Origin: Rhodospirillaceae bacterium
Lineage (GTDB): Bacteria > Pseudomonadota > Alphaproteobacteria > Dongiales > Dongiaceae
Length of the DNA stretch: 20,418 nt
Assembly (NCBI GenBank): GCA_016794075.1
Contig: JAEUKU010000258.1
Coordinates: 1-20,418, forward strand
Direction of reading: 5' to 3'
Shown here piece after piece: positions 14,061 to 20,418 of the stretch. The first letter of the stretch is position 1. Each line of letters starts with the position of its first letter. The position numbers and the translations under genes were made by a program. Below the pieces are notes generated by a model. It was given only the letters and a program-made list of their open reading frames with translations. It was not told where the DNA came from and ran no database searches.

Positions 14061-15055
14061 GGGTGTGGCCCCGCTTGGCGGATTTCGACCGTCGCCGGAA
14101 TCAAGCCCTCGAGGCGGGGGTCGCGCATGCGGCCGCGTTCCTGTTTGTAGGGGCGGAAGCCGGCCTTCTGGTAGTTGAGGAAGGCGCGCGGATGGTCGAA
14201 GGACCAGGTGCTGACCAGCAGCCGCTCGGGCCCGTAGGACCAGGCGAGATCGACGCCCCAGTTCAGCAGATAGCGGCCGAGGCCGCGGCCGATGAAAGCG
14301 GGGGCGAGGCCGAAATAGGCGATGCGGATGTCCGGCTTCGGTCGGCGGTCGAGCTCGACATAGCCGGCCGGCTCGCCGCCGGAATAGAGCACGTAGATCT
14401 CGACGCCCTCGGCGTGAATCTCGGCGGCGAGCGCTCCGTCGCTCAGGCGCCGACGGTCGGCCCACATCCATGGCGCGCCGACCGTGTCGTAGAGATAGCG
14501 GTAGAAGGCGACCGTCGGCCGTTCCAGCCGCATCACCGCGAATTGTCCGACCGGACGCGGGATGCTCGGCCGCGTGGGCGGCGCTTTCATCTCGAGATAG
14601 GTGGTGATGACCTCGAGCTCCGCCGGCGCCATGTCGACGGCGCCGTCCTTCAGCCAGCGCTCCATGACGGTCCGATCGGCCTTGGCGTAGCCCAGGCGCT
14701 CGTAGAAGGCGCGCACCTCCAGGTTGGTGTCGCGGATCATCAGGTTGCATTTCGGCAGGCCGCGCGCCACCAGCCAGCGCTCGGCATGGCGGACCAATTC
14801 GACGCCGTAGCCCTTGCCCCGGCAATCGGCGGCGACGGCAAGCTTGTAGAGCCAGCCGCGATGTCCCTCATGCCCGACCATGATGGAGCCGACCAGGCGC
14901 TCGCCCTCCAGGCCGACCAGGAGCTGGCAGGTCGGCGTCGCCTGCATCAGCGGGATGTCCTTGGCCGGATCGTTATAGGTGATGCTGATGCCGGTCGCGT
15001 CCCAGAGCGCGGTCAGCGCGGCGAAATCCTCGTCCTGGTAAGCGCGGATCTCCAT
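14057..15055 (-). CDS. Double GNAT acetyltransferase (YpeA-like domain fused to a second GNAT domain)
   Basis: This 332-residue protein contains two GNAT domains. Residues 1-140 match the YpeA type, normally a separate protein of about 145 residues: MEIRAYQDEDFAALTALWD, NDPAKDI, GHRGWLYKLAVAADCRGKGYG with the acetyl-CoA loop RGKGYG (79-84), and FYERLGY. Residues 148-308 are a second GNAT type, usually separate: ITTYLEM, FYRYLYDTVGAPWMWADRRRLSD, IAYFGLAPAFIGRGLGRYLL with loop GRGLG (256-260), and HPRAFLNYQKAGFRPY. The acceptors are unknown. The ATG at 15055 is chosen because MEIRAY is the family start; an upstream extension to about 15136 would overlap sseA. It lies 25 bases after sseA and is coupled to the ferredoxin-like gene. 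Confidence 0.88.
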   Translation of the reverse strand: MEIRAYQDEDFAALTALWDATGISITYNDPAKDIPLMQATPTCQLLVGLEGERLVGSIMVGHEGHRGWLYKLAVAADCRGKGYGVELVRHAERWLVARGLPKCNLMIRDTNLEVRAFYERLGYAKADRTVMERWLKDGAVDMAPAELEVITTYLEMKAPPTRPSIPRPVGQFAVMRLERPTVAFYRYLYDTVGAPWMWADRRRLSDGALAAEIHAEGVEIYVLYSGGEPAGYVELDRRPKPDIRIAYFGLAPAFIGRGLGRYLLNWGVDLAWSYGPERLLVSTWSFDHPRAFLNYQKAGFRPYKQERGRMRDPRLEGLIPATVEIRQAGPHP

Positions 15056-15080
15056 GCCCCCGACGCCCCCGCCGCGCCGC

Positions 15081-15938
15081 TCAGGTTGCGACCGGCGTGT
15101 CGCCGGGCAGACCCCATTCGGCCCAGGATCCGTCATAGACGGCGACGTCGCGATGACCGAGCAGATGCAGCCCGAAGGCCAGCACGCAGGCGGTGATGCC
15201 CGAGCCGCAGGAGGTGACGACCGGCTTCTTCAGGTCGATGCCGGCTGCTTCATAGAGTTGGCGCAAGTCGGCGGCGCCCTTGAAGGTCGCGCTGCCTGCA
15301 CTGAGCAGCTGTCCGAAAGGCAGGTTGTGCGCGCCGGGAATGTGGCCGGAGCGGCGGCCGGGCCAGATCTCCGGCTCGGTGGCGTGGAACCGCCCGGCCG
15401 TGCGCGCGTCCAGCATCTGCTCGCGCTTGCTCTGCAGGTTGCGCAGGATCTGCTCCTTGCTGCGGACCTGGGTGTTGTCGAGCCGGGCGGTGAAATGACG
15501 TTCCTGGAGCTGCACCGGACCTTCCTCGACCGGACGGTTCTCCGCCAGCCATTTCGGCAGCCCGCCATCGAGGATCGCCACCTCGCGCGCGCCGAAGACG
15601 CGGAACATCCACCAGACCCGCGCCGCGCTCATCATGCCTTGGCCGTCATAGACGACGATGCGGTTGCCGTCGCCGATGCCGAGCTTGCGCACCCGCGAGG
15701 CGAATTTCTCCGGCGGCGGCAGCATGTGGGGCAGGGACGACGAGGTGTCGCTGATGTCGTCGATGTCGAAGAAGACCGCGCCGGGGATGTGGCGCTCGAG
15801 ATACTCGGCTTTCGCATCCTTGCCCTGCATCGGCAGGTAATAGGTCCCGTCGACGATGCGAAGATCCGGCTGGTGCAGATTGGCGGCGAGCCATTCGGTC
15901 GAAACCAGGCTTTCCGGATGCGCGTAGGATTCGGTCAT
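15081..15938 (-). CDS. sseA: 3-Mercaptopyruvate / thiosulfate sulfurtransferase
   Basis: This 285-residue tandem rhodanese enzyme transfers sulfane sulfur from 3-mercaptopyruvate to thiols or cyanide. The N-terminal non-catalytic rhodanese domain (about 8-140) contains LRIVDGTYYLP, HIPGAVFFDIDDISD and VVYDGQGMMSAARVWW. The C-terminal domain (about 160-280) contains GHIPGAHNLPF and the active-site loop CGSGITA with the persulfide-forming Cys244. That loop is typical of mercaptopyruvate sulfurtransferases, whereas thiosulfate rhodaneses usually have CRKGVT-type loops. There is no signal peptide, so it is cytoplasmic. Its start overlaps the alaX stop by ATGA. Linkage with a CysK-like gene, MetC and a glutathione transferase fits sulfur amino-acid metabolism. 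Confidence 0.93.
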   Translation of the reverse strand: MTESYAHPESLVSTEWLAANLHQPDLRIVDGTYYLPMQGKDAKAEYLERHIPGAVFFDIDDISDTSSSLPHMLPPPEKFASRVRKLGIGDGNRIVVYDGQGMMSAARVWWMFRVFGAREVAILDGGLPKWLAENRPVEEGPVQLQERHFTARLDNTQVRSKEQILRNLQSKREQMLDARTAGRFHATEPEIWPGRRSGHIPGAHNLPFGQLLSAGSATFKGAADLRQLYEAAGIDLKKPVVTSCGSGITACVLAFGLHLLGHRDVAVYDGSWAEWGLPGDTPVAT

Positions 15939-16654
15939 TGTCCACCCGAGCCGGCGAAGGCGATGTTGACACGCCGGTTCATCTTGCCCTTGTTCTCGAT
16001 CTTGACCACTTCCACCCGGCCGATCTCGCTCGTCCGCGCCACATGGGTGCCGCCGCAGGGCTGAAGGTCGACGCCGACGATGTCAAGCAGTCGCACCTGG
16101 CCGCCGCCCGAGGGTGGCTTCACCGACATGGTGCGCACCAGGTCCGGCTGCGCCGCCAGCTCTTCGTCGGTGATCCAGCGCGGCTGCACCGGATGATCCT
16201 CCGCAATCAGGCGGTTGAGCGCGCTGGTGATAGCCTCTTTGTCCAGGCTCTGCTCCGGCAGGTTGAAATCGAGCCGGCCCTTGCCGTCGCTGACCTGGCC
16301 GCCGGTCACGTCGCCCTTGATGACGGCGCAGAGCAGGTGCAGGCAGGAATGCATCCGCATCAGGCGGTGGCGCCGATCCCAGTCGATCTCCGCCGTGACC
16401 CGGGCGCCGATCGCGGGCAGAGGGCTGCCCGGCTTCGGGACATGCACCACGTCCTCGTGGCTGGAGCCCTTCACCGCGTCGATGATCTCGATGGCCGCGC
16501 CGCCATCGAGACGCAGACGCCCGGTGTCGCCCGGCTGCCCGCCGCCGGTGGGGTAGAAGACGGTGCGGTCGAGGCGAATGCCGGTTTCGTCCGCGCCGAT
16601 GACTGTCGCGGTACAATCCTTCAGATACGCGTCCTGGCGGAACAGCAATTCCAT
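15935..16654 (-). CDS. Alanyl-tRNA editing protein AlaX
   Basis: This 239-residue free-standing editing enzyme deacylates Ser-tRNA-Ala and Gly-tRNA-Ala, protecting the proteome. The N-terminal beta-barrel part carries TVFYPTGGGQPGDTG (31-45), as in AlaRS. The zinc-binding site is His102 and His106 in RMHSCLHLL together with Cys200 and His204 in CGGTHV, so all four ligands are present. The length fits AlaX-M. It lacks the C-Ala domain and any aminoacylation domain. It is the first gene of the reverse operon and is coupled to sseA by ATGA. Its place upstream of an amino-acid dehydrogenase is unusual; it may simply share the promoter. Confidence 0.94.
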   Translation of the reverse strand: MELLFRQDAYLKDCTATVIGADETGIRLDRTVFYPTGGGQPGDTGRLRLDGGAAIEIIDAVKGSSHEDVVHVPKPGSPLPAIGARVTAEIDWDRRHRLMRMHSCLHLLCAVIKGDVTGGQVSDGKGRLDFNLPEQSLDKEAITSALNRLIAEDHPVQPRWITDEELAAQPDLVRTMSVKPPSGGGQVRLLDIVGVDLQPCGGTHVARTSEIGRVEVVKIENKGKMNRRVNIAFAGSGGQ

Positions 16655-16698
16655 CTGGTTCTGGGGCCCGAATCCCCGACTTTCCTGCAGTTTTTCGC

Positions 16699-16727
16699 AT
16701 CATGGGGTGGCGATCCTTGACGGTCAA
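16699..16727 (-). promoter_or_regulatory. Candidate promoter for the alaX-sseA-GNAT-dehydrogenase operon
   Basis: On the reverse strand TTGACC (16727-16722, five of six) and CATGAT (16704-16699, four of six) are separated by 17 bases. Transcription would start near 16692, about 38 bases before the alaX ATG. The -35 lies in the right half of a perfect palindrome that also contains a forward -35. Confidence 0.38.
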
Positions 16728-16730
16728 GGA
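16714..16730. promoter_or_regulatory. Perfect 17-bp palindrome, candidate operator in the alaX/GST divergent region
   Basis: TCCTTGACGGTCAAGGA consists of two perfect 8-base arms around a central G. Each arm contains TTGAC, a -35-like hexamer, pointing outward on opposite strands. The site therefore overlaps both candidate -35 boxes, where a dimeric regulator would block or tune both directions. No regulator gene lies beside it. Confidence 0.5.
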
Positions 16731-16746
16731 CCGCCCCGCCTACGGT
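16717..16746 (+). promoter_or_regulatory. Candidate promoter for GST and MFS genes
   Basis: TTGACG (16717-16722, five of six to the -35 consensus) is followed after 18 bases by TACGGT (16741-16746, three of six to -10). Transcription would begin near 16753, close to the GST start at 16771. The -10 match is weak. Confidence 0.25.
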
Positions 16747-16770
16747 TCGGGCGCAACGCGGGAGACAGGA

Positions 16771-17412
16771 ATGAGCAAGCCCACCCTCTACGGCCCGACC
16801 TACAGCACCTTCGTGCGCACCATCCGCATGGTCCTGGCGGAAAAGGGCGTGGATTACGACCTGGTCAATGTCGACATGGCGAGCGGCGCGCACCGCAGCC
16901 CGGATCATTTGCAGCGCCAGCCCTTCGGCAAGGTTCCGGTCTTCGACCACAATGATTTCTCGCTCTACGAGAGCAACGCCATCGCGCATTACATCGACGA
17001 CGCCTTTCCCGGCCGCCGCATCGCGCCCTATGGCATGCACCGGCGCGCCCGCGACCAGCAGATCGTCGATGTGATCAATTCCTACGCCTATCACCGCATC
17101 GTCGTTCGCCTGGTGCTGCCCTATTTCTTCGCCGACAAGGAGAAGGGGCCGGACATGGCGGCGATCACGGCAGCGGTGCCGGATATCGAGCATGTGCTGA
17201 GTGCGATCCAGGAGCTGATGATCGACCCCGATCCGTTCCTGATGGGGCGCGAGATCGGCTTCTCCGATCTGTTCCTGGCGCCGATCGTCTTCTACCTGAT
17301 GATGTTCCCCGAGGGCGGGCGCATCCTGCCGAAGCTGCCGCGCCTCGCCGGCTGGTGGCTGGCGATGCAGCACCACGACAGCCTGATCAAGACCGCGCCG
17401 CAGCTCGGCTGA
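16771..17412 (+). CDS. Glutathione S-transferase family protein
   Basis: This 213-residue cytosolic protein of the GST fold would conjugate or reduce electrophiles with glutathione. The thioredoxin-like N-terminal domain (about 4-80) shows LYGPTYSTFVRTIRMVLAEKG with Tyr11, Ser12 and Thr13 as possible thiol-activating residues. FGKVPVF (52-58) contains the cis-proline Pro56, and LYESNAIAHYI has Glu67 and Ser68, which bind the glutamyl part of glutathione. The helical C-terminal domain (about 90-205) has FSDLFLAPIVFY, an N-capping region. Subclass and substrate cannot be assigned. The ATG at 16771 has GGAGACAGGA before it. The MFS gene follows after 19 bases, suggesting joint transcription. Confidence 0.9.
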   Translation: MSKPTLYGPTYSTFVRTIRMVLAEKGVDYDLVNVDMASGAHRSPDHLQRQPFGKVPVFDHNDFSLYESNAIAHYIDDAFPGRRIAPYGMHRRARDQQIVDVINSYAYHRIVVRLVLPYFFADKEKGPDMAAITAAVPDIEHVLSAIQELMIDPDPFLMGREIGFSDLFLAPIVFYLMMFPEGGRILPKLPRLAGWWLAMQHHDSLIKTAPQLG

Positions 17413-17431
17413 GCCCGGCGCGCCCGGTTCC

Positions 17432-18613
17432 ATGGCAGGTCTCTCGCCCGGCGCGCTGCTGGCCATCCTGGCCTTCGGCAATTTCGTCGTCGGCATGGGC
17501 GCCTTCGTCATCATCGGCATCGTCACGCCGATGGCCGAGGGGCTGGGCGTCCCGCCGGCCAGCGCCGGGCTGGTGCTGACGTCCTATGCCCTCGCCTATG
17601 CGATCCTGTCGCCCATCGCCGCGGCGATCACCGGCAGCTTGCCGCGGCGGATTGTCCTGGCAGCGGGGCTCGGCCTGTTCTGCCTGGGCAGCGTGATCTC
17701 GGCGCTGTCGCCCGATCTCGCCGCGCTCTGCGCCGCGCGCGTCGTGGTGGCTTTGGGCGGGGCGATGTTCACGCCGATCGCCGCCGGGGTCGCCGTCGCC
17801 CTCAGCACGCCGGAGCGGCGCGGCAAGGCGTTGGCGACGGTGTTCGGCGGCCTGACCCTGGCGCAGGTCGTCGGCACGCCGTTTGGCGCCTGGATTGCCT
17901 ATCGCCTGGGCTGGCAGGCGGCGTTCTGGGCCGTCGCGCTGCTGGCGGCCCTCGCCGCCCTGGTGATGATCTTCGCCGTCCCGCGGCGTGTCAGTTTCCA
18001 GCCGACCGGCATCGGCGCGATCCTCGGCGTGCTGCGCAACGGCCGCGTGATGTTCGCGACCGCCTTCACCGCCACCTTCGTCGGCGCGCTCTATATGGTC
18101 TTCATGTTTCTCGGGCCGCTGATCGAGGCTTCCGTCGGCCTCGACCCGGAGATCCGCACCGGGTTCCTCGTCCTCTACGGGTGCGGGGCGGTGATCGGCA
18201 ATGTCGTGGGCGGCGTGCTGACCGACCGCATCGGCGGGCGCGACACGCTGAAGATCATCTGCGCGGCGAACATCCTGCTGATGCCGCTGTTCTCCATCAT
18301 CCCGCTCGGCTGGGTGCCCTTCGCCGCCCTGATCGCGATCTGGTCCAGCTTCTCCTGGTCCTTCATGGCGCCGCAACAGGCGCGCCTGGTCCAGGTGGCG
18401 CCGGACTCCATCTCGCTGGTCCTCGCCCTCAACGCGGCGATGCTCTATGTCGGCATCACCATCGGCTCGGCCGTGTCCGCCCGCGTGCTGGAGAGCTTCG
18501 GCCTCGCCTCACTCGGCATCGCCGGCGCCCTGGCCGTCATCCTGGCTTTCGCCCATCTGCTGGCCTCGGCGCGGCCCCGCTCCGTCGCCGGCCGTCAGAG
18601 CCAGTCGGGATAG
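17432..18613 (+). CDS. MFS transporter, AraJ/NepI-like exporter
   Basis: This inner-membrane protein has 393 residues and about 12 hydrophobic segments, arranged as two sets of six around a cytoplasmic loop near residues 190-205. It belongs to the proton-driven drug/metabolite antiporter branch (DHA1-like), resembling AraJ, NepI and YdhP by its opening LAILAFGNFVVGMGAFVIIGIVTPMAE-type segment and by LTSYALAYAILSPIAA. RGKALATVFGGLTLAQVVG is the usual loop motif between helices 4 and 5. Substrates of this branch include arabinosides, purine nucleosides and drugs, but none can be assigned. The frame ends at 18613, running 19 bases past the stop of the convergent cysteine-synthase-like gene. No good ribosome-binding site is seen, so it may be read through from the GST gene. 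Confidence 0.9.
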   Translation: MAGLSPGALLAILAFGNFVVGMGAFVIIGIVTPMAEGLGVPPASAGLVLTSYALAYAILSPIAAAITGSLPRRIVLAAGLGLFCLGSVISALSPDLAALCAARVVVALGGAMFTPIAAGVAVALSTPERRGKALATVFGGLTLAQVVGTPFGAWIAYRLGWQAAFWAVALLAALAALVMIFAVPRRVSFQPTGIGAILGVLRNGRVMFATAFTATFVGALYMVFMFLGPLIEASVGLDPEIRTGFLVLYGCGAVIGNVVGGVLTDRIGGRDTLKIICAANILLMPLFSIIPLGWVPFAALIAIWSSFSWSFMAPQQARLVQVAPDSISLVLALNAAMLYVGITIGSAVSARVLESFGLASLGIAGALAVILAFAHLLASARPRSVAGRQSQSG

Positions 18614-19593
18614 GGCAGGTTCTTCGATTTCAGGAAAGCCGGGTTGAACAGCTTGCTCTGGTACCGCGTGCCGAAATCGCACAGGATGGTGACGATGGTG
18701 TGGCCGGGGCCGAGCTCCTTGGCGAGGCGGATGGCGCCGGCGACGTTGATGCCGGTGGAGCCACCCATGCACAGGCCTTCGTGCTTCAGCAGGTCGAACA
18801 CGATCGGCAATGCCTCGCTGTCCGGGATGCGATAGGCGATGTCGATCGGGGCGTCCTTAATGTTCTCGGTGATGCGGCCTTGGCCGATGCCTTCGGTAAT
18901 CGAGCTGCCTTCGGACTTCAACTCGCCGGTCTTGAAATAGGAATAGAGCGCGGCGCCTTCGGGATCGGCCAGCGCGATCTTTACGTTCTTGTTGCGCTCC
19001 TTCAGCGCCATGGCGACGCCGGCCAGCGTGCCGCCGGTGCCGACCGCGCTGACGAAGCCGTCGACCTTGCCGTCGGTCTGCGCCCAGATCTCCGGCCCGG
19101 TGGTGCGGAAATGGCCCATGCGGTTGGCGGTGTTGTCGAACTGGTTGGCCCAGATGACGCCGTTAGGGTTGCTCGCCTTCAGCTCCTCGGCCAGGCGGCC
19201 GGAGAGCTTCACGTAGTTGTTGGGGTCCTTGTAGGGGACGGCCGGCACTTCCTTCAGCTCCGCGCCGGCGAGGCGCAGCATGTCCTTCTTCTCCTGGGAC
19301 TGCGTCTCCGGAATCACGATCAGCGACTTGTAGCCGCGGGCATTGCCGACCAACGCCAGGCCGATGCCGGTATTGCCGGCGGTGCCCTCGACGATCAGTC
19401 CGCCCTTGCGGATCAGGCCCTTCTGCTCGGCATCCTCGATGATGGCGAGGGCGGCGCGGTCCTTCACCGAGCCGCCGGGGTTGAGGAATTCGGCCTTGCC
19501 GAGAATGGTGCAGCCGGTCAGCGCGGAGGCTGCCTGCAGTTTGATGAGCGGCGTGTTGCCGATCGCGCCGATGAAACCGTCGCGGATATCCAT
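18595..19593 (-). CDS. Cysteine synthase-like PLP enzyme (CysK/CysM superfamily)
   Basis: This 332-residue fold-type II PLP enzyme should make cysteine from O-acetylserine and sulfide, or carry out a related beta-replacement. Lys44 in LNPGGSVKDRAA forms the internal aldimine. The substrate-carboxylate loop is EGTAGNTGIGLA (70-80) where CysK usually reads TSGNTG, and the phosphate loop is GTGGTLAG. FDNTANRMGHFRTTGPEIW and the C-terminal CDFGTRYQSKLFNP belong to a longer subgroup that, from memory, also includes fungal and mitochondrial cysteine-synthase-like proteins. Activity as beta-cyanoalanine synthase or with another acceptor is therefore possible. The start at 19593 (MDIRDGF) is the family start; AAAGG lies about 9 bases upstream. 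It overlaps the MFS gene end to end. Confidence 0.88.
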   Translation of the reverse strand: MDIRDGFIGAIGNTPLIKLQAASALTGCTILGKAEFLNPGGSVKDRAALAIIEDAEQKGLIRKGGLIVEGTAGNTGIGLALVGNARGYKSLIVIPETQSQEKKDMLRLAGAELKEVPAVPYKDPNNYVKLSGRLAEELKASNPNGVIWANQFDNTANRMGHFRTTGPEIWAQTDGKVDGFVSAVGTGGTLAGVAMALKERNKNVKIALADPEGAALYSYFKTGELKSEGSSITEGIGQGRITENIKDAPIDIAYRIPDSEALPIVFDLLKHEGLCMGGSTGINVAGAIRLAKELGPGHTIVTILCDFGTRYQSKLFNPAFLKSKNLPYPDWL

Positions 19594-19703
19594 GTGTCGA
19601 CCTTTGTGTGAAATCCATGCTCTCGTTGAAGGCAACTTAGCGAGGGCCTGGGGCAATGATCAAGCCGCGGCTGTGGGGCCAGACGGCATCTCAACACACG
19701 CAG

Positions 19704-20418
19704 TCAGGTCTTTGATTTTCCAACATAGAGCCCAGGTGGCGCGTGGCGGAACCTGTAATGCGACAGGCCCGCGGCGGCGGGGCCAGGCGCATCGATGTCG
19801 ACCAGGCAGCGGGCCATTCCACTGAATCCGGCGCGGAAATGGTTCTTGGCCTTCACGCAGAGCAGGTCGAGCGTCTCCGGGTCGATGCCGTGCAGGCGGA
19901 AATAGGCCGGGTCGTTCGGCGTCTGGCAGCTCTCGGTGACGATCACCTGGATGCCGCGCACCTCGAGCAGCGCGGTGCGGCCGACATCGGCGGGAAGGGC
20001 GTGCTGATAGGGCCCCTCGTTGCGGAACTTACCGTCGGTCAGTTTCAGGATCTTCGCCTCGACCTCGACCGGCGGGCCGAAATCGGCTGTCACGCGGCCG
20101 CCGAGCCTGGCGCGGATGACCGCGCCGACGCCCTGGCGGTGGCAGGCATCGACCAGCGGCGGGTCCCAGAAGAAGCCGAAGACCGTGCGCGCCGGCGCGG
20201 CGATCTCCAGCAGCGCGCGAAACAGCGCCGGCGTGTCGCCGATGCCGCCGGAGAGCGGATTGTCCGCCGGGTCGAGGACGATGGCCGGGCCGCTGCCGCC
20301 GGCAGCCAAAGCGCGCTGCAACCCTTCAGCCGGGCTGGGCAGCTGGACGTAGAACCGATCCCGCCGGGCCGCCAGATCCTGCAGCAGCGCATCCACGGCC
20401 TGCTGCGCCAGGGACGCG
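19704..20418 (-). CDS. MlrC-like M81 family metallopeptidase, C-terminal part (5' end outside window)
   Basis: The reverse frame is open to the window edge and reads into 238 codons with no stop. A GTG at 20396 is only an internal valine codon. The visible part matches the C-terminal half of MlrC-type proteins, named for the last peptidase of microcystin breakdown. Key blocks are LDPADNPLSGGIGDTPALFRALLE, FGFFWDPPLVDACHRQGVG, LGGRVTADFGPPVEVEAKI, DGKFRNEGPYQ, VIVTESCQTPNDPAYFRLHGID and VKAKNHFRAGF. The metal-binding N-terminal M81 domain would lie beyond the window. Most family members are not involved with microcystin; a role in degrading peptides or N-substituted amino acids is a guess. The stop is 110 bases upstream of the cysteine-synthase-like gene. 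Confidence 0.87.
   Translation of the reverse strand, partial: ASLAQQAVDALLQDLAARRDRFYVQLPSPAEGLQRALAAGGSGPAIVLDPADNPLSGGIGDTPALFRALLEIAAPARTVFGFFWDPPLVDACHRQGVGAVIRARLGGRVTADFGPPVEVEAKILKLTDGKFRNEGPYQHALPADVGRTALLEVRGIQVIVTESCQTPNDPAYFRLHGIDPETLDLLCVKAKNHFRAGFSGMARCLVDIDAPGPAAAGLSHYRFRHAPPGLYVGKSKT

Noticed and set aside
17387..18376. A 329-codon reverse frame opposite the MFS gene
   Set aside because: It is highly charged and repetitive in Asp, Glu, Arg, His and Gln with no hydrophobic core; it mirrors a membrane-protein gene.
19594..19703. Promoter for the cysteine-synthase-like gene (reverse TTGATC, 18 bases, TAAGTT)
   Set aside because: The -10 matches only three of six positions, too weak to list as a feature. 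Otherwise this 110-base gap shows no clear structure.

Overview
This is a GC-rich chromosomal window densely packed with genes. It looks like an alphaproteobacterium, most likely of the Rhodospirillales/Rhizobiales type. The reasons are a complete aapJQMP general amino-acid ABC transporter, a CheY-like regulator with the GPDRR tail common in that class, a perfect TTAA-N7-TTAA CtrA-type box, and pairs of C/T-rich and G/A-rich intergenic palindromes. The genus cannot be fixed from the sequence. I see no phage, IS element, CRISPR array, tRNA or rRNA. Every stretch longer than 300 bases is coding.

Layout. Bases 1-36 are the last codons of a forward gene that meets a reverse-strand haloacid dehalogenase (33-698) tail to tail. 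A divergent region of 133 bp, carrying the CtrA-type box, leads to a forward two-gene unit: a receiver-domain regulator and an Hpt-like partner (832-1877). A terminator at about 1906-1940 separates this from a reverse block (1961-6545), read in the order metC, hisI, kynU, a stand-alone Lrp/AsnC ligand-binding domain, and a lipoprotein amino-acid-binding protein. A second divergent region, with overlapping promoter candidates, leads to aapJ, aapQ, aapM and aapP (6707-10984). A repeat-containing gap of 186 bp follows.

Bases 11171-16654 hold a tight reverse-strand operon, read in the order alaX, sseA, a double-GNAT fusion, a small [2Fe-2S] protein, a pyridine-nucleotide-disulfide-type flavoprotein, and a DAO-type flavoprotein. 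The last three form a heterotrimeric amino-acid/amine dehydrogenase of the HcnABC / octopine-nopaline oxidase / LhpBEF type. Several junctions are ATGA overlaps. A divergent promoter region with a perfect 17-bp palindrome leads to a forward glutathione transferase and an MFS exporter (16771-18613). The window ends with a reverse cysteine-synthase-like gene and the C-terminal part of an MlrC/M81-type protein.

The common theme is uptake and breakdown of amino acids, especially sulfur amino acids. Aap imports amino acids. MetC, the CysK-like enzyme, mercaptopyruvate sulfurtransferase and the glutathione transferase handle sulfur compounds. Kynureninase and the flavin/[2Fe-2S] dehydrogenase oxidise or cleave amino acids. 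AlaX protects translation from mischarged tRNA-Ala. The most notable items are the Hpt-like protein lacking its phospho-accepting histidine next to a CtrA-type box, the double-GNAT fusion, a repeat that supplies the C-terminus of the DAO subunit, and layered RNA hairpins between aapJ and aapQ. I did not find an obviously new multigene defence or mobile system.
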